Virus record (IMG/VR): IMGVR_UViG_3300045885_000275
Coordinates: 1 to 25,844 of that record
DNA from: a virus
Strand: one strand, 5' to 3'
Length of the DNA: 25,844 nucleotides
Under the pieces are notes generated by a model. It had not been told where the DNA came from, searched no databases, and worked only from the letters and a program-made list of their open reading frames with translations. The position numbers and the translations under genes are program-made. The number at the start of each line of letters is the position of its first letter. Within the stretch, counting starts at the first letter, position 1. This document shows, in pieces, positions 8,030 to 14,215 of this stretch.

Positions 8030-9404
8030 CCGGGGCCTTGCTCTGGACTACGCCCCGCTCCCCCGCGATCTCATCGAACGATCGACCGTCGCCCTCGAGG
8101 AGCGCGGCTTTGCCCGTGAACTCCTGCCAGCGGCGCACGGCGACGTCGACGTAGGCCGGCAGGATCTCAAGCGCATAGCAGCTGCGCGCCGTCATCTCGG
8201 CCGCGACGATCGTCGTCCCGGATCCGGAGAACGGCTCATACACCACCTCGCCCGGCGCCGAATTATTCTCGATCGGCCGCCGCATGCACTCGACCGGCTT
8301 CTGGGTGGCATGGCCGGTCTCCGACTTCAGGTGGTCGATCTCCCACACGGTCGACTGCCGGCGGCCGCCGTGCCAATTGCCGGTTCGCCCGAGCCGGATC
8401 ACGTAGGCGGCGAGCTCGTGGTCGAGGACGATCTCGACCGGCGGATCGGCCTCGCCTGGCCGCTCGGCGAAAAACGCCGGCTCGTGCTGCCAGTGGTAGT
8501 GGCCGCGCGAGAGGACGGCCCGATTTTTCACCCAGACGATCTGCGAGCGGACCACGAAGCCAGCGGCGCGGAGCGACTCCGCGACCGGCAGCGCATGCAG
8601 CGCGCCATGCCAGACGTAGGCGACGTCGCCAGGGAACAGCGCCCACGCCGCGCGCCAGTCGGCGCGGTGGTCGTTCGCCACCTTGCCGACCGCGGCACCC
8701 TTCGAACCGACGCCGGCGGCGCCCCGCCAGGCCGGGTCGTAGTCGACGCCGTAGGGCGGATCGGTGACCATGAGCAGCGGCACCGTCCCGTTCAGCGCTC
8801 GCGACACGTCGCGGGGCTTGGTCGCGTCGCCGCAGAGCAACCGGTGCTTCCCCAGGAGCCAGAGATCGCCCGGCACCGTGACCGGCTTCGCCGGCGCCGC
8901 CGGCGCCGCGTCAGGGTCGGTGTTCCCGACGGTCCCGCCCTCGGTGAGTAGCTTGGCGAGCTCGCCGGCGCCGAACCCGAGCGCGCCGAGATCGACGCCC
9001 TGCGCGTCCAGGTCCTTGAGCTCCATCCCGAGCAACGTGTCCTGCCATTCGGCGTTGAGCGCGACGCGATTGTCGAGGAGCGCGAACGCCCGGCACTGCT
9101 GCTCGGTCCACCCCTCGGCGATGATGATCCGGACTTCGGTGAAGCCCTCGGCCTTGGCCGCCTCGAGGCGACCGTGGCCGGCGATGATCGTGCCGTCGGG
9201 CTCGACCAGGATCGGCCACACCTGGCCAAAGGTCTTGAACGCCGAGCGCAGCTGCCGGATCTGCTCGGGCGGATGCTTCCGCGCGTTGCGCGCGCTCGCC
9301 TTCAGCCGTTCGATCGGCCAGAGCTGAATCGCGTAGGGCGGAAGCGTGGTCGCCGCCGGCGCCGACGGCTTCGCTCGCTTACCCGGTGAAATACTTTTCG
9401 GCAT
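8010..9404 (-). CDS. ParB-domain DNA methyltransferase fusion
   Basis: A 464-residue fusion. Residues ~25-110 are a ParB/sulfiredoxin-type domain (NARKHPPEQIRQL, then GTIIAGHGRLEAA). After a Pro/Ala linker (~165-178) comes an amino-methyltransferase: catalytic motif IV DPPY (215-218), then SAM-binding motif I FSGSGTT near 392-398. Motif IV before motif I is the beta-class order, also used by CcrM. It probably makes N6-adenine or N4-cytosine; the target site cannot be read from sequence. It sits between TerS and TerL and overlaps both genes, an arrangement I know from other alphaproteobacterial prophages. Likely roles are protection from host restriction, marking DNA for packaging, or interference with cell-cycle methylation (inference). 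Confidence 0.92.
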   Translation of the reverse strand: MPKSISPGKRAKPSAPAATTLPPYAIQLWPIERLKASARNARKHPPEQIRQLRSAFKTFGQVWPILVEPDGTIIAGHGRLEAAKAEGFTEVRIIIAEGWTEQQCRAFALLDNRVALNAEWQDTLLGMELKDLDAQGVDLGALGFGAGELAKLLTEGGTVGNTDPDAAPAAPAKPVTVPGDLWLLGKHRLLCGDATKPRDVSRALNGTVPLLMVTDPPYGVDYDPAWRGAAGVGSKGAAVGKVANDHRADWRAAWALFPGDVAYVWHGALHALPVAESLRAAGFVVRSQIVWVKNRAVLSRGHYHWQHEPAFFAERPGEADPPVEIVLDHELAAYVIRLGRTGNWHGGRRQSTVWEIDHLKSETGHATQKPVECMRRPIENNSAPGEVVYEPFSGSGTTIVAAEMTARSCYALEILPAYVDVAVRRWQEFTGKAALLEGDGRSFDEIAGERGVVQSKAPDAQAAA

Positions 9405-9846
9405 CGTCGTTGAACTGCCCCTGGCCTGCCGCGAGGTTCCGCTCGTCGGTCGGTGAGAGCCCGAGGCTCGCGGCGAGGCGGACCCACTGCCGCCACGTCT
9501 CGTTAACCTGGGCGACGAACGGGTGGCTCTTGATCTGCGCGCCGTTCCGGCCCTGCTCGATCCGGTAAACCTCGTTCCGGAGCTCGGGCATCATCGCGCG
9601 CAGCTTCCGGAGGCGGACCGCGGCGCGGCAGTATTCGGTGATCGTGTCGACGTAGTGCGGCTTCAGACGATCGACCGCCGGCGCGGCGAGGAGCCGCGCG
9701 ACGCGACGCCATTCCGACTGGAGCTCGGGCTCGAGGGCTTCGGGCTCGAGCGACGCGATCAGACGATCGGTGGCGGCCGCGCGGACCGCCGGGTCCATCC
9801 CCGGCAATGGGACAACGTTCCGCAGTTTCGGCTTTCGCCCGCGCAT
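9379..9846 (-). CDS. terS: P27-family phage terminase small subunit
   Basis: A 155-residue protein that recognises phage DNA and loads it onto the large subunit. It fits the P27 family (PF05119): N-terminal GRKPKLR, central helices (DTITEYCRAAVRLRKLR), and the C-terminal LAASLGLSPTDERNLA motif. The ATG at 9846 has GGAG about 12 bases upstream. It overlaps the methyltransferase start by 26 bases. It is the first gene of the leftward packaging/head module, so the late promoter should lie in the gap upstream, on the side of the C/G homopolymer. Confidence 0.93.
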   Translation of the reverse strand: MRGRKPKLRNVVPLPGMDPAVRAAATDRLIASLEPEALEPELQSEWRRVARLLAAPAVDRLKPHYVDTITEYCRAAVRLRKLRAMMPELRNEVYRIEQGRNGAQIKSHPFVAQVNETWRQWVRLAASLGLSPTDERNLAAGQGQFNDDAEKYFTG

Positions 9847-10012
9847 GCACGAGGTTCTCCAGTTGATCCGATTTCAGTTGCTATCCCCGCCGATGTGCCC
9901 CATTGAGGGCCGTCCTCGTTTGGGGACGGAAAGGGGAAGGGGCCACTAGCTCGGAGCGAGCGGTCCGGAGGCGAAAGCCCCCGACGCGGACGACCGGCAA
10001 GCGACGGCCCCT

Positions 10013-10051
10013 CCCCCCCCCCCCCCCCCCCCCGGCCCCCCCACCCCCCCC
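10013..10051. repeat. C21 homopolymer and flanking C7/C8 runs (G-quadruplex candidate)
   Basis: A run of 21 C (10013-10033), then GG, 7 C (10036-10042), A, and 8 C (10044-10051) lies in the 246-base gap between the divergent TerS and DUF3489-like genes. On the minus strand this is G8-T-G7-CC-G21, enough G-runs for a G-quadruplex, with i-motif potential on the plus strand. The rest of the gap shows no clear promoter. Homopolymer length is also the kind of thing that is misread or misassembled. Confidence 0.8.
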
Positions 10052-10092
10052 GCCCTCCCGAGGACACCACTCGAACCCAAAGGGGACATCCG

Positions 10093-10380
10093 ATGACTGA
10101 CATTCAGAACCCGAGCACCGCCAGCGACGCGCCGGCCCCGAAGGCCAAGCGCTCAACGAAGACGGCGCCCAAGTCGAAGACGGCGATCGTCGCCGCCATG
10201 CTGACCCGCGCCGGCGGCACCACCCGCCCCGAGATCCTGAAGGCAACCGGCTGGCCGACGGTCAGCGTTCAGGCGATCGCCAAGGCCGCCGGCCTCAAGC
10301 TGAAGATGGCGAAGAAGGCCGGCGAGCCGACCGTCTACAGCGCCCCCGCCCCGAAGCCCGCCAAGGCGAAGAAGGGCTGA
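10093..10380 (+). CDS. DUF3489-type DNA-binding-like protein
   Basis: A 95-residue protein with ATG after AAAGGGGAC. An N-terminal Lys/Ala/Pro-rich tail (PKAKRSTKTAPKSKTA) leads into a winged-helix-like domain: AIVAAMLTRAGGTTRPEILKA, then TGWPTVSVQAIAKAAG, matching the DUF3489 pattern (PF11994) where TGW starts the second helix. The C-terminus is a second basic tail (PAPKPAKAKKG). DUF3489 proteins are common in alphaproteobacterial genomes and phages; DNA binding is likely but unproven. It is the first gene of a plus-strand operon ending at the terminator near 11,570. Confidence 0.8.
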   Translation: MTDIQNPSTASDAPAPKAKRSTKTAPKSKTAIVAAMLTRAGGTTRPEILKATGWPTVSVQAIAKAAGLKLKMAKKAGEPTVYSAPAPKPAKAKKG

Positions 10381-10542
10381 GCCTCCCTGCCACCCGCGTC
10401 AGCGGCTGAAAATTGCGGCGTCGGCACCCCCGGCGCCGCGTCCGATTTTCTACCGATTTCGCTTGCTAGAGGCCGGCTTGTTCCCCATAAAAGGCACAAG
10501 GGAAGCGGCAAGAACGCCGGCCCAAACCGCCAGAGGACCCCG

Positions 10543-10794
10543 ATGACCAAGACCCCGAACACCACCGCCCCCGCCTTCACCAAGGGCGATCTGGTCCGAG
10601 AGAACCGCCAGGGCTCGCCGGTCGAGCGGGTGATCTCGGTGAACCACCCGATGGTCTACACCGACCGCAACCCGAACAGCGGCTACCACCACACCAAGCT
10701 GGTTCGCAGCGGCTCGGACGGCGGCACCTGGGGAACGGCCTTCAACCGCGAGGGCCGCCCGGTTCGCGTCTACATCCCCGGCCGCGACGAGTAG
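10543..10794 (+). CDS. Unknown 83-residue protein
   Basis: ATG preceded by CAGAGGACCCCG. The sequence starts MTKTPN, like the next gene, and contains a beta-rich middle: FTKGDLVRENRQGSPVERV, then VNHPMVYTDRNPNSGYHH and VRVYIPGRDE. The KGDLVR opening resembles small SH3-like or YodC-type phage proteins, a weak comparison. There are no cysteines, signal or membrane segment. The 162 bases upstream hold no ORF; they include TTTTCTACCGATTTCG at 10447-10462, similar to the possible -10 region of the two early promoters near 24.3 and 25.2 kb, but without a -35 box at proper spacing. Confidence 0.7.
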   Translation: MTKTPNTTAPAFTKGDLVRENRQGSPVERVISVNHPMVYTDRNPNSGYHHTKLVRSGSDGGTWGTAFNREGRPVRVYIPGRDE

Positions 10795-10806
10795 GAACCG
10801 CCCCCG

Positions 10807-11016
10807 ATGACGAAGACCCCTGACCTTCGGAAGACGAACCCCGACCAGCACCTCCGGAACGCCGGCGGCCGGCTCTGGAACAGCGGCGGGTTGAACGAGC
10901 GCGGTGTCCGCACCTGGTGCCGCGACAACGATCTGACCGAGCGCCAAACCGAACTGGTGCTCGAGGGCTGGCGGCTCGCGGTTCGCACGCGCGACGCGGC
11001 CGGCTTCAACCGCTAA
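10807..11016 (+). CDS. Unknown 69-residue protein
   Basis: The leader AGGAACCGCCCCCG before the ATG is nearly identical to that of the next gene. The protein starts MTKTPD and then has GGRLWNSGGLNERGVRTWCRDNDLTERQTELVLEGWRLA in one continuous helical region. It is hydrophilic and charged, with a helix-turn-helix-like rhythm, but I recognise no family. Only 12 bases separate it from both neighbours, so one transcript is likely. Confidence 0.7.
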   Translation: MTKTPDLRKTNPDQHLRNAGGRLWNSGGLNERGVRTWCRDNDLTERQTELVLEGWRLAVRTRDAAGFNR

Positions 11017-11028
11017 GGAACCGCCCCG

Positions 11029-11226
11029 ATGGCCCTGCCGATGAACCCCCGCTCCCGCCTCTTCCCCGAGCTCAACCCCGACGTCGTCCAGGTGACGGAC
11101 GCCCTGGCCGACCGCCCGGCCTACAGCCGGCGGATCGAGCCGCCCACGCCCCCGCCGGCGCGCCCAGCGCGCCAGGCCGCCCTGCCCCACACCGCCCACG
11201 CCGAGGCCCGCCGTGGCCGCCCGTAG
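11029..11226 (+). CDS. Unknown 65-residue protein
   Basis: ATG after AGGAACCGCCCCG. The N-terminal half (SRLFPELNPDVVQVTDALADRPAYSRR) looks like a folded or interacting helix; the C-terminal half is Pro/Ala/Arg-rich and probably disordered. Its last 14 bases overlap the next frame if the upstream GTG of that gene is used. No family recognised. Confidence 0.55.
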   Translation: MALPMNPRSRLFPELNPDVVQVTDALADRPAYSRRIEPPTPPPARPARQAALPHTAHAEARRGRP

Positions 11227-11527
11227 CCCCGCCAGGCGGCCGGCGCCCCGGAAGGCCCCCCCCCCCCCCCCCCCGGCCGTCGAGGCCCCGGCCATGACCG
11301 CCGTCGAGGTGACCCGGATCGGCAAGGTGCTGTTCGGCGAGCGCTTCCAGGTCGAGCTCGCCGGCGCCACCGGGCTGAGCCTGCGCCAGATGCACTACCT
11401 CGTCGCCGGCGAGCGGACGGTCACCTCGGTGACGGCCCAACTGCTGCGGAAGGTGGTCGAGCGCCGCCTCGAGGAGATCGCCGCGCTCGCCGCGGACCTC
11501 GGGATCGACCGAGCCCCCCGGCGCTAA
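11213..11527 (+). CDS. Helix-turn-helix-like protein with a poly-proline/C19 leader
   Basis: A frame of 104 residues from a GTG at 11213, or 77 residues from an ATG at 11294. The region after residue 28 looks like a real DNA-binding protein: RIGKVLFGERFQVELAGATGLSLRQMHYLVAGERTVTSV is a Cro/XRE-style helix-turn-helix, followed by a helix (LLRKVVERRLEEIAALAADLG). The longer form passes through a run of 19 C read as PPPPPP. Because that run breaks easily, the ATG at 11294, just past it, may be the working start, although its ribosome-binding site is poor. It is the last gene before a strong terminator. A small regulator of the early or late switch is possible. Confidence 0.65.
   Translation: MAARSPARRPAPRKAPPPPPPAVEAPAMTAVEVTRIGKVLFGERFQVELAGATGLSLRQMHYLVAGERTVTSVTAQLLRKVVERRLEEIAALAADLGIDRAPRR
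11256..11274. repeat. C19 homopolymer inside a coding region
   Basis: Nineteen consecutive C between the GTG (11213) and ATG (11294) starts of the HTH-like gene. Any change not divisible by three would shift the upstream frame but leave the ATG-started product intact. Confidence 0.85.
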
Positions 11528-11547
11528 TTTTCACCCGCTCGTTTGAG

Positions 11548-11584
11548 GGCCCCGGAGGAGCACCGGGGCCTTCCTCGTTTTCAG
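11548..11584 (+). terminator. Rho-independent terminator of the plus-strand small-gene operon
   Basis: GGCCCCGG (11548-11555) pairs perfectly with CCGGGGCC (11563-11570) around a 7-base loop, followed by TTCCTCGTTTT. It lies 20 bases past the stop of the HTH-like gene. Confidence 0.85.
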
Positions 11585-11613
11585 GCTCGGAAAATTGCTG
11601 TGGCCCCCCACAC

Positions 11614-11704
11614 CCCCTAGAGAGAGTCATGCCACGCCACAGACCAAGGAAGATCGCTAACGCTCCTTCTTCCGTGGCGCCGTGTGGCATTGCCACTCTA
11701 GGGG
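11614..11704. repeat. Large imperfect inverted repeat (~90 bp)
   Basis: CCCCTAGAG (11614-11622) is matched by CTCTAGGGG (11696-11704). Inside these ends the arms continue to match with small gaps: ATGCCAC, then GCCAC, then GGAAG-type blocks. The whole can fold into one long interrupted hairpin with its tip near 11655. Confidence 0.65.
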
Positions 11705-11815
11705 CTCTGCGGGTTTGAGGACGGAATCGATCGTCTGCCACGGCTCGCCACGACCGCTGCCACAGACCCCGAAAACGGCTCAGACGGCAAACCCCCTGCC
11801 ACAACCGTTTGCCAC
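11630..11815. repeat. Cluster of TGCCAC-type hexamers (iteron-like)
   Basis: TGCCAC occurs on the plus strand at 11630, 11691, 11736, 11758, 11797 and 11810, and inverted (GTGGCA) at 11684; the variant CGCCAC is at 11635 and 11746 and inverted at 11674. That is ten copies in about 186 bases. Two share a longer direct repeat, GCCACAGACC, at 11636-11645 and 11759-11768. GTGGCA-T-TGCCAC (11684-11696) forms a perfect dyad. Confidence 0.75.
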
Positions 11816-11826
11816 ACCTCGCTGCA

Positions 11827-11840
11827 CCGCGATATCGCGG
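11827..11840. promoter_or_regulatory. Perfect 14-bp palindrome, possible operator
   Basis: CCGCGATATCGCGG is self-complementary over 14 bases; the flanking GCA and CGC extend it with one mismatch. It follows the TGCCAC cluster and could bind a dimeric regulator. Confidence 0.5.
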
Positions 11841-12123
11841 CGCACAACCGGCCCCGAATCCGGGCCGCACCCGACGTTCATCATCCGGTCCATACCGCCC
11901 CTAGTGGGTGGCTTCCCCGAGGGACGCCAGGACCACCCCGAGCACACCAGCGGCGCATGTGGAAATGCCGGCACTCGCGGTCGCCCGCGCCGGCTGCGGG
12001 TGAACGTGGCTCGTTTCCACCGACCGCGAATGGGCTTCGCCTTTCAAATTCGGGATTCTGCACACGGAGGCCCACCGCCGGTCCCCAGGAAAGCGCTCTT
12101 CCGCGAGAACCACCCCCCCCCGG

Positions 12124-12444
12124 TCACCCGGCGAGCGTTCGATACTCGATCGGGATGCCCACTGCCTCGGCAGCGGCGATGCCACGGCGCATCCCCTCAC
12201 TGATCCCGCGATCGGTGTAGACCACGGACGCCTCGGCCACGGCGCACCAGGCAAGGCCGGCATCGATGCCCCATTGGCGCTCGCCCGGATCCTCGTCTCG
12301 AAGGATGCCGATCTGGGTGTAAAGCAGATGCGACGCGATCGGCGCCTCGCCACGAGCCAGGCTGTCGCGCATGCAACGCCGCGCATACACCACGTTCGCA
12401 GGGACGTCGCCGGCGAACGGGCTCTCGAGGATCACGCGGCGCAT
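12124..12444 (-). CDS. DUF7768-type protein (nucleoside deoxyribosyltransferase-like)
   Basis: A 106-residue protein; ATG at 12444 shares its A with the stop of the HNH gene (TGATG), so reinitiation is likely. Motifs I associate with this phage family are present: RRVILESPFAGD at the start, ANVVYARRCMRDSLARGEAPIASHLLYT, GIDAGLAWCAVAEASVVYTDRGISEGM, and a final IEYRTL. Related DUF4406-like proteins share the fold of nucleoside 2-deoxyribosyltransferases and are thought to act on nucleotides or NAD-like substrates; substrate unknown. It is the last gene of the leftward operon. I see no strong terminator after it. Confidence 0.8.
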   Translation of the reverse strand: MRRVILESPFAGDVPANVVYARRCMRDSLARGEAPIASHLLYTQIGILRDEDPGERQWGIDAGLAWCAVAEASVVYTDRGISEGMRRGIAAAEAVGIPIEYRTLAG

Positions 12445-12752
12445 CAGATCGGCCAGCCGTCCCTGCCGAGGGGTTGCCGGGGCTTGCCGCCGAGCTCGAG
12501 CCGCTGCTTCTCGCCATGGTGGACGTCGCAAAGGCTCTGCAGGTTCGCGGGATCCCAGAACAATACCGGATTACCGCGGTGTGGAATGACGTGATCGGCG
12601 GTGGTCGCCTTGGTGCGGGTGACGACGCACATGACGCACATGGGGTGGCGGACCAGCTGCTCGGCGCGCATTTCGCGCCAGCGCTTCGTCCGGTACCAGG
12701 ACCGGTAGATCTCGGCTTCCGGGCTGCGCTGGTCACCCGACGGGCGGGGCAT
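12444..12752 (-). CDS. HNH endonuclease
   Basis: A 102-residue nuclease. The zinc/nuclease signature is clear: C39-x2-C42, then TADHVIPH with catalytic D53-H54, then WDPANLQSLCDVHH with N70, C75 and H78/H79. The N-terminal WYRTKRWREMRAEQL helix is typical of phage HNH proteins that sit near terminase genes and help DNA cleavage during packaging. Here it is about 2.6 kb from TerS and separated by other genes, but the same packaging role is possible. The start overlaps the upstream Cys-rich gene by 20 bases. Confidence 0.9.
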   Translation of the reverse strand: MPRPSGDQRSPEAEIYRSWYRTKRWREMRAEQLVRHPMCVMCVVTRTKATTADHVIPHRGNPVLFWDPANLQSLCDVHHGEKQRLELGGKPRQPLGRDGWPI

Positions 12753-12966
12753 TGACGGTCCACGATCTGAAATCCGCCAGCACGGCTATCGGCCCGGTCG
12801 AATGCGCCTTCATGAGGTGGTGAACGCAAAGGGCCTGCAGCGGATCGTCCCAGCAATTGCAGCCTTCCGGCACATGGACGATGGCCACCACGGGATCATC
12901 GCAGCCGAACCGACAGGGCACCGCATAGAGCGCGGCCAGGTCGAGCCTGGGCGGGTTAGGGGTCAC
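12733..12966 (-). CDS. Small Cys-rich protein, copy 2 of a tandem pair
   Basis: A 77-residue protein started by a GTG at 12966 that overlaps the previous stop as GTGA. It carries C18, C22, C36, C38, C47 and H49/H50 in the pattern CxxxC ... CxCW ... LQALCxxH, probably a zinc site. It is clearly related to the protein encoded just upstream: the blocks LYxVxCRFxC, PVVAI, GCxCWxDxLQALC and a final VxDFR align without gaps. The C-terminal tail (SWTVNAPPVG) differs. I know no function for the family. Confidence 0.75.
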   Translation of the reverse strand: MTPNPPRLDLAALYAVPCRFGCDDPVVAIVHVPEGCNCWDDPLQALCVHHLMKAHSTGPIAVLADFRSWTVNAPPVG

Positions 12967-13190
12967 GCCGGCCCGCGAAAGTCGACAACGACACTGACGA
13001 CGCCGAGCGATTGCGCCTTCGCGAGATGCGCCTCGCAGAGCGCCTGCAGCCGATCGCTCCAGCAGGTGCAGCCTGGCGTCACGCGAGCGATTGCCACCAC
13101 GGGCAGATTGCAATCGAACCGGCAGCCGACCTCGTAGAGCTGCTCGACGTCGATCATCGGTGGCTGGCGCGTAACTTTTTTCGCGTTCAT
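12963..13190 (-). CDS. Small Cys-rich protein, copy 1 of a tandem pair
   Basis: A 75-residue protein with C23, C27, C41, C43, C52 and H55 at exactly the same spacing as the next gene. ATG at 13190 is chosen because it gives an N-terminus similar in length to the paralogue. An in-frame ATG at 13238 would lie only 12 bases after the membrane-peptide stop and would add 16 residues that include another Cys; neither start has a clear ribosome-binding site. A zinc-binding fold is inferred from the cysteines; partner or substrate unknown. Confidence 0.72.
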   Translation of the reverse strand: MNAKKVTRQPPMIDVEQLYEVGCRFDCNLPVVAIARVTPGCTCWSDRLQALCEAHLAKAQSLGVVSVVVDFRGPA

Positions 13191-13200
13191 CTGAGGGGCG

Positions 13201-13224
13201 CTATCCACAGGTTCTCCACAGGTT
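13201..13224. repeat. Tandem TCCACAGGTT repeats resembling DnaA boxes
   Basis: TCCACAGGTT is repeated at 13204-13213 and 13215-13224, an 11-base period. CTATCCACA (13201-13209) and TTCTCCACA (13212-13220) each match the DnaA box TTATCCACA at 8 of 9 bases. The repeats lie in the gap before the Cys-rich gene, or in its 5' end if the upstream start is used. Confidence 0.45.
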
Positions 13225-13250
13225 GTCCCAACCACCATGCGTTTAGGCGT

Positions 13251-13376
13251 TCAGGGCAGCGGCGGTGCCGACGCGAACTGCCAGACGATGATCACGACAA
13301 GCAACAGAACCGCGATCGCGACGACCGAACGTCCAAGCAGGCCCACGGCACGGATCCTCTGTTTCGGAATTCTCAC
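13251..13376 (-). CDS. 41-residue single-pass membrane peptide
   Basis: A short frame starting at a GTG (13376) that overlaps the glycosyltransferase stop as GTGA. It encodes a basic N-terminus (RIPKQRIR), one strong hydrophobic segment (SVVAIAVLLLVVIIVW, residues ~17-32) and a short Pro-rich tail. This fits an N-in single-pass inner-membrane peptide. Coupling to the glycosyltransferase suggests it may anchor or assist that enzyme (inference). Confidence 0.65.
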   Translation of the reverse strand: MRIPKQRIRAVGLLGRSVVAIAVLLLVVIIVWQFASAPPLP

Positions 13377-14212
13377 GCCGCCGCTGTTCCAGAGCCGGCG
13401 CGCAACCGTGGGCCGCCATGGTAGGCGCTCAGATCGCGTTTCCGGATGGCGCCATAGCGGGGCTGCTGATCGTAGCGATCGAGTGGGTACCCGGCCACGA
13501 GCGCGTCTTGCAGTTCTTGCTTGAACTGCGCGACGAGATCGGGCCGGGGATGCGGCACCGGCTGGCCCTCGAACCAATGCGACCGGCCTTCCGCTGCCAG
13601 CCGCTTCAACGCAAGCGGCAACTGCGGTTGTGTGGCGATGTCCGAAAAGTGGACGCACTTGATTGACGGGTCGCCTACCGGCAGGCCTTCGCCGTCGATG
13701 CAATTCCAGTTCTCGCCCTTGGGAAACGGCGCCCAGAGCTCCTTCCGCCAGGCCTTCAGGCGCAGCGGGCCCGAGCGCTGCAGTTCGGCGAGCAGCGGGA
13801 CATGCCGGCGCATGGCGGCATTGTCGAAGACGGTAACGCACAGCCGCTCGGGCGACTTCGCGAGGAACGCCTTCCCGCTCGGAATCGGCGCGTCGTTCAG
13901 CTTCGCGACGTCGTCCAGGAACATCACGTCGCTGTCGCAGTAGATCGAGCGGCCCTCGAACCCGCTGAGCTCGGGGATTGCGTAGCGGAACCAGCTGAAC
14001 GGCGTCGCCCAGCCGCGGCCCGCCTCGGTGTTCCACCCGCGACCACGGTCGGAATAGAACGGCGATGCCGGATCCCGTGACAGGCGCATCCAGGTGATCT
14101 CGACTGGGCGGCTCGCGCGCGACTTCAACGAATGCTCGACCACCGCCTGGCTCTCGGCATCGAGGCCGTCGGGCGCGCACGCGCAGAAGACGCGGATCGG
14201 AGCATCGGTCAT
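13373..14212 (-). CDS. GT-A type glycosyltransferase
   Basis: A 279-residue protein. The start IRVFCACAPDGLD and the block RGWATPFSWFRYAIPELSGFEGRSIYCDSDVMFLDD are typical of GT8-like GT-A enzymes; the DxD metal/nucleotide-sugar motif is D93-S-D95. It would transfer a sugar from a nucleotide donor; donor and acceptor cannot be told from sequence. No signal peptide or membrane segment, so it is cytoplasmic, though the coupled downstream gene encodes a membrane peptide. It is the last of three to four sugar-modifying genes in the cassette. Confidence 0.8.
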   Translation of the reverse strand: MTDAPIRVFCACAPDGLDAESQAVVEHSLKSRASRPVEITWMRLSRDPASPFYSDRGRGWNTEAGRGWATPFSWFRYAIPELSGFEGRSIYCDSDVMFLDDVAKLNDAPIPSGKAFLAKSPERLCVTVFDNAAMRRHVPLLAELQRSGPLRLKAWRKELWAPFPKGENWNCIDGEGLPVGDPSIKCVHFSDIATQPQLPLALKRLAAEGRSHWFEGQPVPHPRPDLVAQFKQELQDALVAGYPLDRYDQQPRYGAIRKRDLSAYHGGPRLRAGSGTAAA

Positions 14213-14215
14213 GAT

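Larger units (their letters stand above)
11585..12123. other. Gene-free 539-base region with clustered repeats
   Basis: No frame here reads like a protein on either strand; the longer open frames are Arg/Pro/Gly-rich shadows without ribosome-binding sites. The region holds a TGCCAC/CGCCAC cluster, a large imperfect dyad, a perfect 14-bp palindrome at 11827-11840 and a hairpin at 11849-11867 (CGGCCC / GGGCCG, 7-base loop). From about 11,880 to 12,123 I see only weak structure and a run of 9 C at 12113-12121. It lies between convergent transcripts and may be a replication origin, packaging site or binding array for a phage protein. Confidence 0.7.

Noticed and set aside
6644-8119. 491-codon open frame on the plus strand
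   Set aside because: Antisense shadow of terminase large subunit and the end of the methyltransferase gene.
11630-11815. CRISPR-like array
   Set aside because: The repeats are only 6-10 bases, occur in both orientations and have irregular spacing, so they are not CRISPR repeats; no cas genes are present.
11682-12203. 173-codon plus-strand frame in the gene-free region
   Set aside because: Pro/Arg/His-rich with no start signal, passing through the repeat array and antisense to a real gene end.
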